From Streptomyces xanthophaeus (lineage in GTDB: Bacteria; Actinomycetota; Actinomycetes; Streptomycetales; Streptomycetaceae): a DNA stretch of 64,000 bases. Below, one piece after another: positions 32,243-39,402 of the stretch (position 1 is its first letter; each line of letters opens with the position of its first letter). The notes under the pieces were generated by a model that searched no databases, had not been told where the DNA came from, and saw nothing but the letters and a program-made list of their open reading frames with translations. The translations under genes and the position numbers were made by a program. The DNA is taken from positions 62,001 to 126,000 of the forward strand of contig NZ_JOFT01000009.1 of assembly GCF_000725805.1 (NCBI RefSeq), read 5' to 3'.

Positions 32243-33036
32243 GCACGGGCATGGCCACCCACCTGCGGTCGGAGCTGCGCAAGCTCACCACCACCAAGCT
32301 GTGGTGGATCCTGCTCCTGTGCATGGTCGCGGGCAGCGCGGGCCTCACGGCCCTGGTCGTCTTCGGTGGCCTGAACGCCCCCAGGAGCCCGCTGAGTTTC
32401 GACTCGGCGCAGGACGTGGTCCCCGCGTACAACCTCTCGGTCGCGATCGGCTACGTCTTCCCGCTGGCCATCGGGGTCGTCATGGTCACCCAGGAGTACA
32501 GCTCCCGGACGATCACGGCCACGCTGCTGTCCGAGCCCCGCCGGATCCGGGTGTACGGCGCCAAGGCCGTCATCGGCCTCGCCGCGGCCTTCGTCTACGG
32601 GGCCGTGGCGGTGGCGGCGAGCGCCCTGGTCACGGCCGCCCTGCTGGCGGGCCACGGCAAGCAGGCGCACCTCGCGGACCCCGCGGTGCTCGGCGCCCTC
32701 GGCGGCAGCGTCGTCGTGATGACGCTGTGGGGCGCGATCGGTGTCGGCGTGGGCGCGCTGGTGCGCAACCAGGTCGTGGCCATCGTCGGCATCCTGCTGA
32801 TGACCCAGTTCGTGGAGCCGACGCTGCGGATCATGTCCTCCGCGATGGGCCACCCGGGACTGGGCAACCTGCTGCCGGGCGGAGCGGGCGACATCGCCGG
32901 CGGCGGCACGATCATGACGGCTGCGGCCGATGCGCAGGACGCGACGCAGGCACTGGGCTTCTTGGTGCTCGCGCTGTACGCGGTGGCCGTCGGGGCGCTG
33001 GGCGGCCTGCGGTTCGCGCGCTACGAAGTGGCTTGA
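32239..33036 (+). CDS. ABC-2 type permease, probable lantibiotic immunity (LanE/G-like)
   Basis: A 265-residue membrane protein with about six hydrophobic segments and the N-terminal ELRKLTTTKLWWILLLCMV segment typical of ABC-2 permeases coupled to bacitracin/lantibiotic-type ATPases. The motif GVVMVTQEYSSRTITATLLSEPRRIRVYGAKA is conserved in this group. Coupled to the ATPase gene by ATGA overlap and the last gene of the operon; a 19-bp bidirectional terminator follows. There is one permease rather than the two (E and G) of many immunity pumps, so it likely acts as a homodimer. Confidence 0.87.
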   Translation: MSTGMATHLRSELRKLTTTKLWWILLLCMVAGSAGLTALVVFGGLNAPRSPLSFDSAQDVVPAYNLSVAIGYVFPLAIGVVMVTQEYSSRTITATLLSEPRRIRVYGAKAVIGLAAAFVYGAVAVAASALVTAALLAGHGKQAHLADPAVLGALGGSVVVMTLWGAIGVGVGALVRNQVVAIVGILLMTQFVEPTLRIMSSAMGHPGLGNLLPGGAGDIAGGGTIMTAAADAQDATQALGFLVLALYAVAVGALGGLRFARYEVA

Positions 33037-33048
33037 TCCGGCCGTAAG

Positions 33049-33105
33049 CGGAACGCCGGGCCGCCCCCGCCTTGCCGTGCAAGGGAGGGGCGGCCCGGCG
33101 TTCCG
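33049..33105. terminator. Bidirectional terminator at the end of the lantibiotic operon
   Basis: Positions 33049-33067 pair perfectly over 19 bp with 33087-33105; a T-run (33106-33108) follows on the plus strand and an A-run (33046-33047) precedes, so it can stop transcription from both sides. It separates the lan operon from the convergent regulator genes. Confidence 0.88.
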
Positions 33106-33129
33106 TTTAGCGCTCCGCGGGGCAGCCGG

Positions 33130-33312
33130 TCAGCCCCCGTTGCCGGCCCGCTCGCTCTTCTTCATCATGAGGTTGACGCTCGCCAGAACCATGGCGAGCA
33201 GCAGCGGAATGATGATTCCGGTGGGGTTGTCCCCGAAAAGCGGCGCGACGAGCGCAAAGACCAGCAGAATGCCGACCGGGGTCCAGCGCAGGGTTTCCTT
33301 CTTGTTCGCCAT
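33130..33312 (-). CDS. Small hypothetical membrane protein next to the lantibiotic operon
   Basis: A 60-residue protein with two hydrophobic stretches (WTPVGILLVFALVAPLFG and GIIIPLLLAMVLASVNLMM) and a Lys/Glu tail. AAGGAG (33319-33324) is six bases from the ATG at 33312, which is preferred to the ATG at 33315. It follows the LuxR-type gene at 22 bp on the same strand, so the two are probably co-transcribed. Its size and topology resemble small lantibiotic immunity (LanI-like) proteins, but there is no sequence match I can name. Confidence 0.7.
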   Translation of the reverse strand: MANKKETLRWTPVGILLVFALVAPLFGDNPTGIIIPLLLAMVLASVNLMMKKSERAGNGG

Positions 33313-33334
33313 CATGGGCTCCTTCTGTTCTTTC

Positions 33335-34048
33335 TCAGCGGGCAGCGGGCAGGCGCCCGGGCATGCGGGCCGCGAGCTGGCTCCGGTCCCGGAACCCGGT
33401 CTTCTGCAAAATGTTCGACATGTGGAATTTCACCGTGCTTTCTGCAATGTAGAGAGCTCCGGCGATTTCCCCGTTGTTCATTCCCTGACTCACCAGGGAG
33501 ACGACCTCGGACTCGCGGGCGGTGAGCACCGGATCGCGGTGGCGCACACGCAACGGCGTGTGCGCCACCGCCTGTGCGGCCGGGTGCGCCGCCGTCCGTG
33601 CGGTGGTCTGCGCAGCGGACTGTGCGCCGGCGTGAGCGGCCGCTCCGGCGTGCGGGCCCCGCAGCAAGGGCCGTACCAGCGTGGGCGAAATCCAGCCATG
33701 CCCTGCGGCCACTTCCTGCACGGCTTCCAGGAAGGCCTCGTCCAGATCGTCGAGGTCGACGATCGCCCGTACGTCGGCCCTGACGTCTCCCAGGTGGCGG
33801 ACGTCCGTGCCGTAGGTCAGTGCGGCAACGGGCGTCGGGTCCTGTACCTCTTCGAGCCGGTCGATGTCCACGACCAGGACGTCGCAGGGCGCAATGGCGT
33901 GGATGTCTTCGACCTCCACCGCATTCCAGCCGCTCCCGGCGAAAAGCCGGGTGAGTCGTCTCCTCAGGGACATTCTGGCGACAATGAGTCCGACGGCTAT
34001 ACAGTCGGCCCGAACTGTTGATTCCTCAACTATTTGACGGCGAACCAT
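33335..34048 (-). CDS. LuxR-family regulator with degenerate receiver-like N-terminus
   Basis: A 237-residue protein. The C-terminal ~65 residues are a LuxR/NarL helix-turn-helix (PVLTARESEVVSLVSQGMNNGEIAGALYIAESTVKFHMSNILQKTGF). The N-terminal ~115 residues look like a receiver fold (ADCIAVGLIVAR, PCDVLVVDIDRLEE) but lack the phospho-acceptor environment of a true response regulator. A linker of Ala, His, Thr and Gln (about residues 135-170) joins them. An orphan activator of this kind, convergent with the lan genes, is the best candidate for a pathway-specific regulator. A GGGGGAAG stretch precedes the ATG. Confidence 0.85.
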   Translation of the reverse strand: MVRRQIVEESTVRADCIAVGLIVARMSLRRRLTRLFAGSGWNAVEVEDIHAIAPCDVLVVDIDRLEEVQDPTPVAALTYGTDVRHLGDVRADVRAIVDLDDLDEAFLEAVQEVAAGHGWISPTLVRPLLRGPHAGAAAHAGAQSAAQTTARTAAHPAAQAVAHTPLRVRHRDPVLTARESEVVSLVSQGMNNGEIAGALYIAESTVKFHMSNILQKTGFRDRSQLAARMPGRLPAAR

Positions 34049-34191
34049 CGATTTCCCACTTCCCCCGTGTGCAGCCTTGCGGCAGCCCCGTTCAACACGC
34101 GTCGCGATCCTAGCTTTCGCAGGTTAACGGCTGCAACTGACAGAGCACTCAAAGGCAAATGCAGGTAACTGCCAGCCATCCGTGGGGGTAG

Positions 34192-34246
34192 GACCCCCGC
34201 CGAGCGGCGGGGGTCGAAGCGGAGGAATCTCCTCCTGTCGGAGGAG
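34192..34246 (-). terminator. Tandem hairpins between the sensor kinase and LuxR-type genes
   Basis: GACCCCCGCC (34192-34201) pairs with GGCGGGGGTC (34206-34215), a perfect 10-bp stem. Just beside it CTCCTCC (34229-34235) pairs with GGAGGAG (34240-34246), but TCCTCC can instead pair with GGAGGA at 34221-34226, so two folds compete. The hairpins lie 34-90 bp beyond the kinase stop on the minus strand and probably end that operon. Confidence 0.65.
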
Positions 34247-34279
34247 AACATCTCGCTTTCCGTACCTTCCGAATTCCCG

Positions 34280-35380
34280 TCAGACGGGGAAATCGGCCCG
34301 GACCAGGAAACCGCCCCCGTGCACGGTCCCGGAACGGAACGTGCCCCCGAGAAGCTGCGCCCGCTCCCGCAGACCCACCAGACCGTGCCCGCCTCCGGGC
34401 AGATCGACAGGGACACACGAACCGTCGGACGCCGTATTCCGGATCTCCACGCGCAACCTGCCGTCGACGGGCCGGATGCGGACGTGCACCTCGGCCCCCG
34501 GCGCGTGCTTGCTGACGTTGGTCAGCGCCTCCTGGACCGTGCGGTACGCGGCCCGCTCCACGGCCTCGGGCCAGCCGCCGGGCGCACCCGGGGCGTCGAG
34601 GCTGACCTGGAGACCGCTGTCCCGGGTCAGCGCCGGTATGTCGGCCAGGCGCGGCTGCGGGGCGAGCTCGGCGCCGGCGCCCCCGGCCGCGCGCAGCACC
34701 CCCACCATGTGCTGGAGCTCGGTGATGGTCCGCACCGAGAGCTCGCGGATGACCCCCGCGCCCTCCCGGACCGCGGCGGCGTCGGGACCGCTCACCTCCA
34801 GCGCCCCCGCCTGCAGGCCGATCAGGCCGACCTTGTGGGCGACCACGTCGTGCATCTCGCGGGCCAGCCGGGCCCGCTCGGTGGCCAGCGTCCGCTCGGC
34901 GAGCAGCCGGTGCTCGCGTTCCCGGCTCTCGGTGACCTCCCGCAGCCGGTCGCGGCGCAGCCGCGCGGACCGGCCCAGGAGGACGGAGCCCGCGCCCAGC
35001 ACGCAGGAGTCCAGCGCCGCCAGCAGCGTCTCGCGGTCCAGGGCGAGCTCCGTGGCGCCGTCGACCGGGTAGTGGAGGAACTGCGCGAGGGCGACCACCA
35101 CCGCGCCCGCGCCCGCGACGACCGAGCTGCGGCGCCGGTCCGCGAGGCAGTACAGGGCGATCAGCGGAGCGAAGGCGATGTAGCCGAGGTACAGCCCGGG
35201 CAGCCCCGCGACCAGGGCCAGCTCGGGCAGGCGCGTACGCAGGAGCAGCGCGGCGGCCGCCCCGAGCGCGACCCACAGGCCGGGCCCCGGCCCCGGCCCG
35301 TTGACAACGATGCCATCGACGACGGCGACGCCCACGGGCAGCGCGGCGGCCGCGGCCCGCCGCAGGCACCGACGGGTCAC
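34280..35380 (-). CDS. Two-component sensor histidine kinase (HisKA_3 type)
   Basis: A 366-residue membrane kinase. The N-terminal ~140 residues hold four to five hydrophobic segments. The dimerisation helix has the phospho-acceptor His177 in REMHDVVAHKVGL; the ATP-binding domain ends with GGGHGLVGLRERAQLLGGTF. It pairs with the NarL-type response regulator encoded directly upstream: the GTG start at 35380 overlaps the regulator's stop by four bases. The signal is unknown. Its nearness to the lantibiotic locus invites the idea of peptide or envelope-stress sensing, but that is an inference. Confidence 0.92.
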   Translation of the reverse strand: MTRRCLRRAAAAALPVGVAVVDGIVVNGPGPGPGLWVALGAAAALLLRTRLPELALVAGLPGLYLGYIAFAPLIALYCLADRRRSSVVAGAGAVVVALAQFLHYPVDGATELALDRETLLAALDSCVLGAGSVLLGRSARLRRDRLREVTESREREHRLLAERTLATERARLAREMHDVVAHKVGLIGLQAGALEVSGPDAAAVREGAGVIRELSVRTITELQHMVGVLRAAGGAGAELAPQPRLADIPALTRDSGLQVSLDAPGAPGGWPEAVERAAYRTVQEALTNVSKHAPGAEVHVRIRPVDGRLRVEIRNTASDGSCVPVDLPGGGHGLVGLRERAQLLGGTFRSGTVHGGGFLVRADFPV

Positions 35381-36051
35381 GGCAGGTCCCCCGGGATGTC
35401 GATCATGCCCGCGCGGTCCGCGACGACCGCGGCCTGGACGCGGTTGAGCCCGCCGAGCTTCGCCAGCAGCGAGCTGACGTGGTCCTTGACGGTCCCGTGG
35501 GAGAGGGAGAGCCGCCGGGCGATGTCCCGGTTGGAGAGCCCCTCGCCGACCAGGGCCAGCACCTGGCGCTCGCGCTCGGTCAGGCACTCCACCCGCCGCG
35601 CCGCGTCACCTTCCCGGCCGGAGGCGAGGTACCCCCGGATGACCGCCTCCGCGGCCTCCGGCGCGAGGATCTTTCCGCCCGTCGCCAGCACCCGTACCGC
35701 ATGGACCAACTGCTCGGGCGCGGTGTTCTTCATGAGTAAACCGGCCGCCCCCGCCCGCAGGGTCTCGTCCATGTACTCGCCCGCTCCGAAGGTGGTCAGC
35801 ATCGCGACCACCGGAGCCGACGGCAGGGCAGCGACCTGCCGCAGAACGGTCAGACCATCCACATCGGGCATCCGGATGTCGAGCAGCAGCACATCGGGAC
35901 GGTGGACCCGCACGGCCTCCAGGGCCTCGCCCCCACCACAGCCGACGACCACTTCGATGTCCCCGGCGGACCCAAGGATCAACTGGAGCCCGGATCGGAC
36001 CAGTTGCTCGTCGTCCACGACGGCGACCCGAATCACCATGCGCTCCTTCAT
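35377..36051 (-). CDS. NarL/FixJ-type response regulator
   Basis: A 224-residue regulator. The receiver domain (about 1-125) has the acidic pair in VVDDEQ, the phospho-acceptor Asp58 in LLLDIRMPD and the conserved Lys in LMKNTAPEQL. The DNA-binding domain (about 155-215) reads ECLTERERQVLALVGEGLSNRDIARRLSLSHGTVKDHVSSLLAKLG. AAGGAG within the first codons hints that translation may begin at the ATG or GTG just downstream (residues 5-6). Forms an operon with the kinase gene that overlaps its stop. Confidence 0.93.
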   Translation of the reverse strand: MKERMVIRVAVVDDEQLVRSGLQLILGSAGDIEVVVGCGGGEALEAVRVHRPDVLLLDIRMPDVDGLTVLRQVAALPSAPVVAMLTTFGAGEYMDETLRAGAAGLLMKNTAPEQLVHAVRVLATGGKILAPEAAEAVIRGYLASGREGDAARRVECLTERERQVLALVGEGLSNRDIARRLSLSHGTVKDHVSSLLAKLGGLNRVQAAVVADRAGMIDIPGDLP

Positions 36052-36133
36052 GGGCCCGACCGAGAGTGACCGAAGGATACGACAGTTCGACGAACACCCT
36101 CACGAGCCCGCCGCCGCCCCGCGGGCATGAAAA

Positions 36134-36166
36134 AGCCCCAGGTCACGGCGAGTGAGTCCTGGGGCT
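36134..36166 (-). terminator. Intrinsic terminator of the tRNA-Thr gene
   Basis: On the minus strand a 9-bp perfect stem (AGCCCCAGG/CCTGGGGCT, 36158-36166 with 36134-36142) is followed by a run of five T. It begins seven bases after the tRNA 3' end and is a classic factor-independent terminator. Confidence 0.9.
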
Positions 36167-36172
36167 GATCCG

Positions 36173-36246
36173 AGCCGCCTTCGGGATTCGAACCCGAGAC
36201 CTACGCATTACGAGTGCGTTGCTCTGGCCAACTGAGCTAAGGCGGC
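36173..36246 (-). tRNA. tRNA-Thr (anticodon CGT)
   Basis: A 74-nt cloverleaf on the minus strand. The acceptor stem GCCGCCT (from 36246) pairs with AGGCGGC (36180-36174). The anticodon stem ACGCA/TGCGT encloses the loop CTCGTAA with anticodon CGT, reading ACG threonine codons. The T arm has GGTTCGAATCC. CCA is not encoded. A T-run terminator follows. The 3' end faces the lantibiotic region. Confidence 0.97.
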
Positions 36247-36376
36247 ACCGCTGGTCAGACAAGTATTTCCTCGAAGAGGAGTGCTCATCAGCAGCGGCGC
36301 CAAGTCTACAGGGTGCGAAGGGGTGCCCCGAACCGGGTTGTCGGCGCGGGGCCGCCGGGGCGCACCGGCCCCGGCC

Positions 36377-37933
36377 TCAGCACTTCTTGCCGTCCGCCGG
36401 AGCCTTGCCCTCCAGCAGGTAGCGGTTGATCGAGGTGTCGATGCAGTCGCTGCCGCGGCCGTACGCCGTGTGGCCGTCGCCGTCGTAGGTGAGCAGGACC
36501 CCGGAGTCGAGCTGCCCGGCCAGGGCCTTCGCCCACTTGTACGGGGTCGCCGGGTCGCGCGTGGTGCCCACCACCACGATCGGCGGGGCGCCCTCCGCGA
36601 GCAGCTCCTGCGCCGTCCCCGAGGCCTTCACCGGCCAGTACGCGCAGTTCAGCGAGGCCCAGGCGAGGCCCGCGCCGAAGACCGGGGAGGCCTTCTCGAA
36701 GGACGGCAGGGCCTTGTCGACCGCGTCGGGGCCGCTGAAGGCCGGGGGCTGGTCCAGGCAGTTGACGGCGGCGTTCGCGTACATGAGGTTGGCGTACTTG
36801 CCGTCCGGCTCGCGCTCGTAGTAGCTGTCGGCGAGGCCCAGCAGGCCGGCCCCGTCGCCGTCCATGGCCGAGGTGAGCGCCTCGCGCAGCTGCGGCCAGG
36901 CGCTCTCGTCGTACAGCGCCGCGATCACCCCGGTCGTCGCCAGGGCCTCCCCCAGCGGGCGGTCGGGGTCGCCGGTCGGCACGGGCTGGGCGTCGACCTT
37001 GCGGAAGAACTCCTTCAGCTGCGCGGCCACCTCCTTCGGGCTGCCCTTGCCGAGCGGACAGCCGGCCTGCTTCGCGCAGTCCTTGGCGAAGGAGGTGAAG
37101 GCCGTCTCGAAGCCCGCCGTCTGGTCCCGGTTCAGGTCGAGCGCCGGACGGGAGGGGTCCATCGCACCGTCCAGGACCAGCCGCCCGACCCGGCCCGGGA
37201 AGAGGTCCGCGTAGGTCGCCCCGAGGAACGTGCCGTACGAGGCCCCCACGTAGGAGAGCTTCTCGTCGCCCAGCACCGCGCGGAGCATGTCCATGTCCCG
37301 GGCGGCGTCGACGGTGGACACGTGCGGCAGGATCCGCGAGGAGTGCGCCTGGCAGGCCGCCGCGAACTCCTTGAACGCCGCCACCAGCAGCGCCCGCTCG
37401 GCCGCGTCGTCAGGCGTCTGGTCCACCTGCGTGTAGCGGTCCATGGCCGGGCCGCTCAGACACTCGACGGGGGTGCTGCGGGACACCCCGCGCGGGTCGA
37501 AGGAGACCATGTCGTAGCGGGCCCGGACGGGCGCGGGATAGCCGATGCCCGCGTACGCCTGGAGGTACCCGATGCCCGAACCGCCCGGGCCGCCCGGGTT
37601 GACCAGCAGCGAGCCGAGCTTCTTGCCCGGGCCGGTGGCCTGGCGGCGGGACACCGCGATGTCCACGTCCTGGCCCGCACCCGGGTTCGCGTAGTCCAGC
37701 GGGGCCTTCATGGTGGTGCACTGGAAGCCGGGGACACCGCAGTCGCGCCAGTTCAGCTTCTGCGCGTAGTACGGCTCCAGGGCCTCCGGTACGGCGCTCG
37801 GCTCGGCCTGCGCGCGGGAGGACGCCGCGGCCGTGAGCCCGCCGCCGGAACCGCCCGAACTGCACCCGGAGAGCAGCAGCCCTGCGGCTGCGATCACGGT
37901 CCCGGTGGTACGCAGCACGCGACTGGTGTCCAT
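36377..37933 (-). CDS. Secreted alpha/beta-hydrolase lipoprotein, tripeptidyl aminopeptidase (TAP)-like
   Basis: A 518-residue exported hydrolase. The signal peptide ends in a lipobox (LLLSGC), so it is a membrane-anchored lipoprotein, with a Gly/Ser-rich spacer after the Cys. The catalytic Ser232 is in GASYG; His488 is in GDGHTAYG of the C-terminal TAP-like domain; a GGPGGSG oxyanion segment precedes. Streptomyces relatives release tripeptides or cleave small esters outside the cell. It lies between the tRNA-Thr gene and the holB-tmk-topA group. Confidence 0.92.
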   Translation of the reverse strand: MDTSRVLRTTGTVIAAAGLLLSGCSSGGSGGGLTAAASSRAQAEPSAVPEALEPYYAQKLNWRDCGVPGFQCTTMKAPLDYANPGAGQDVDIAVSRRQATGPGKKLGSLLVNPGGPGGSGIGYLQAYAGIGYPAPVRARYDMVSFDPRGVSRSTPVECLSGPAMDRYTQVDQTPDDAAERALLVAAFKEFAAACQAHSSRILPHVSTVDAARDMDMLRAVLGDEKLSYVGASYGTFLGATYADLFPGRVGRLVLDGAMDPSRPALDLNRDQTAGFETAFTSFAKDCAKQAGCPLGKGSPKEVAAQLKEFFRKVDAQPVPTGDPDRPLGEALATTGVIAALYDESAWPQLREALTSAMDGDGAGLLGLADSYYEREPDGKYANLMYANAAVNCLDQPPAFSGPDAVDKALPSFEKASPVFGAGLAWASLNCAYWPVKASGTAQELLAEGAPPIVVVGTTRDPATPYKWAKALAGQLDSGVLLTYDGDGHTAYGRGSDCIDTSINRYLLEGKAPADGKKC

Positions 37934-38115
37934 CCGACGAGCCTACGGCCTGCCCGGGCGGCGGCGGCGGGGGAAGCGGGCCGACCGGCAGCACGCCGCG
38001 TACGGTCCGGCCCGGCAGGGCAGGGATCGCGCCCGGCCCGGCCCCCGTCCGGGGCCCGGCGGCGGGTCCGCCCGTACGGGTGAGCCGGTCAACCGGCATG
38101 GACGGCCCCCGGCGG

Positions 38116-39327
38116 TCAGCCCGCGCGCAGCGACATCGTCATGGCCTCGACCGCGAGGAGGGGCGCAACGTTGCGGTCCAGGGCCTGGCGGCAGGCGATG
38201 ATCGCCTCGATGCGGCGCAGGGTCCGCTCGGGGCCCGAGGCACGGGCGATCCGGTCCAGGTCCGGGCGCATCTCCTCGTTGGCGATGGCCACCGCCGAAC
38301 CGAGCTGGAGGGCCAGCACGTCCCGGTAGAAGCCGGTGAGATCGGTCAGCGCCAGGTCGAGGCTGTCGCGCTGGGTCCTGGTGCGGCGGCGCTTCTGCCG
38401 GTCCTCCAGCTCCTTCATCACGCCCGCGGTGCCGCGCGGCATCCGGCCGCCGGTTCCCGCGGCGGCGCCGAGCGCGGCCCTCAGCTCCTCGGTCTCCTTG
38501 CCGTCGACCTCCTCCGCGACCTGCTTGGCGTCCTCGGCGGCGGCGTCGACCAGCTCCTGCGCGGCCTTGAGGCAGCCGCCCACGTCGTCGACGCGCAGCG
38601 GCAGCTTCAGCACGGAGGCCCGGCGGGAACGGGCGGCCTCGTCGGTGGCGAGGCGGCGGGCGCGGCCGATGTGCCCCTGGGTGGCCCTGGCGGCCGCCTC
38701 GGCGACGGCCGGCTCGATGCCGTCCCGGCGGACCAGCACCTCGGCGACGGCCCGGACGGACGGGGTGCGCAGGGTCAGGTGCCGGCAGCGGGAGCGGATC
38801 GTGGGCAGCACGTCCTCCAGGGAGGGCGCGCACAGCAGCCACACCGTCCGCGGGGCCGGTTCCTCCACCGCCTTGAGGAGGACGTTCCCGGCGCCTTCGG
38901 TGAGCCGGTCGGCGTCCTCCAGGACGATGACCTGCCAGCGGCCGACCGCCGGGGAGAGCTGCGCCCGGCGGACCAGGTCGCGGGTCTCCTTCACACCGAT
39001 CGACAGCAGGTCGGTGCGGACGATCTCCACGTCGGAGTGGGTGCCGATCAAGGTGGTGTGGCAGCCCTCGCAGAATCCGCAGCCCGGTTCACCGCCGAGG
39101 GCGCGGTCGGGGCTGGTGCACTGCAGGGCGGCCGCGAAGGCGCGCGCGGCGGTGGACCGCCCGGATCCGGGCGGTCCGGTGAACAGCCAGGCGTGGGTCA
39201 TCTTGGACGCGGCGGGCGGCGAGGTCCCCGCCGTGATCGCCGTGACCAGTCCGTCGGCGTCCCGGGCGGCGGCGGCCAGCTGGGTCTGGACCTTCTCCTG
39301 GCCCACCAGGTCGTCCCACACGGGCAT
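38116..39327 (-). CDS. holB: DNA polymerase III subunit delta-prime
   Basis: A 403-residue clamp-loader subunit with the AAA+ fold. The Walker A-like sequence is GPPGSGRST, with Arg in place of the ATP-binding Lys, consistent with a delta-prime subunit that does not rely on ATP hydrolysis. A zinc module has four Cys (about residues 68-82, CTSPDRALGGEPGCGFC and EGC). The SRC sensor motif is present (TIRSRCRHLTLRTP). The ATG at 39327 begins the conserved MPVWDDLVGQ; a GTG at 39336 is an alternative. The tmk gene lies 75 bp upstream, as is usual in actinomycetes. Confidence 0.94.
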   Translation of the reverse strand: MPVWDDLVGQEKVQTQLAAAARDADGLVTAITAGTSPPAASKMTHAWLFTGPPGSGRSTAARAFAAALQCTSPDRALGGEPGCGFCEGCHTTLIGTHSDVEIVRTDLLSIGVKETRDLVRRAQLSPAVGRWQVIVLEDADRLTEGAGNVLLKAVEEPAPRTVWLLCAPSLEDVLPTIRSRCRHLTLRTPSVRAVAEVLVRRDGIEPAVAEAAARATQGHIGRARRLATDEAARSRRASVLKLPLRVDDVGGCLKAAQELVDAAAEDAKQVAEEVDGKETEELRAALGAAAGTGGRMPRGTAGVMKELEDRQKRRRTRTQRDSLDLALTDLTGFYRDVLALQLGSAVAIANEEMRPDLDRIARASGPERTLRRIEAIIACRQALDRNVAPLLAVEAMTMSLRAG

Positions 39328-39402
39328 CCTGCCCACCGCCTTCCGCTGTCGCTGTCCCGGTCCTGCTCAAGTGTGGCGCGTGCCACCGACAATTCCCGCC
39401 GG

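Noticed and set aside
36377..37933. The secreted peptidase as the second-step leader protease (LanP) of the lantibiotic
   Set aside because: It is a TAP-like alpha/beta hydrolase, not a subtilisin, and lies beyond the tRNA in the conserved core.
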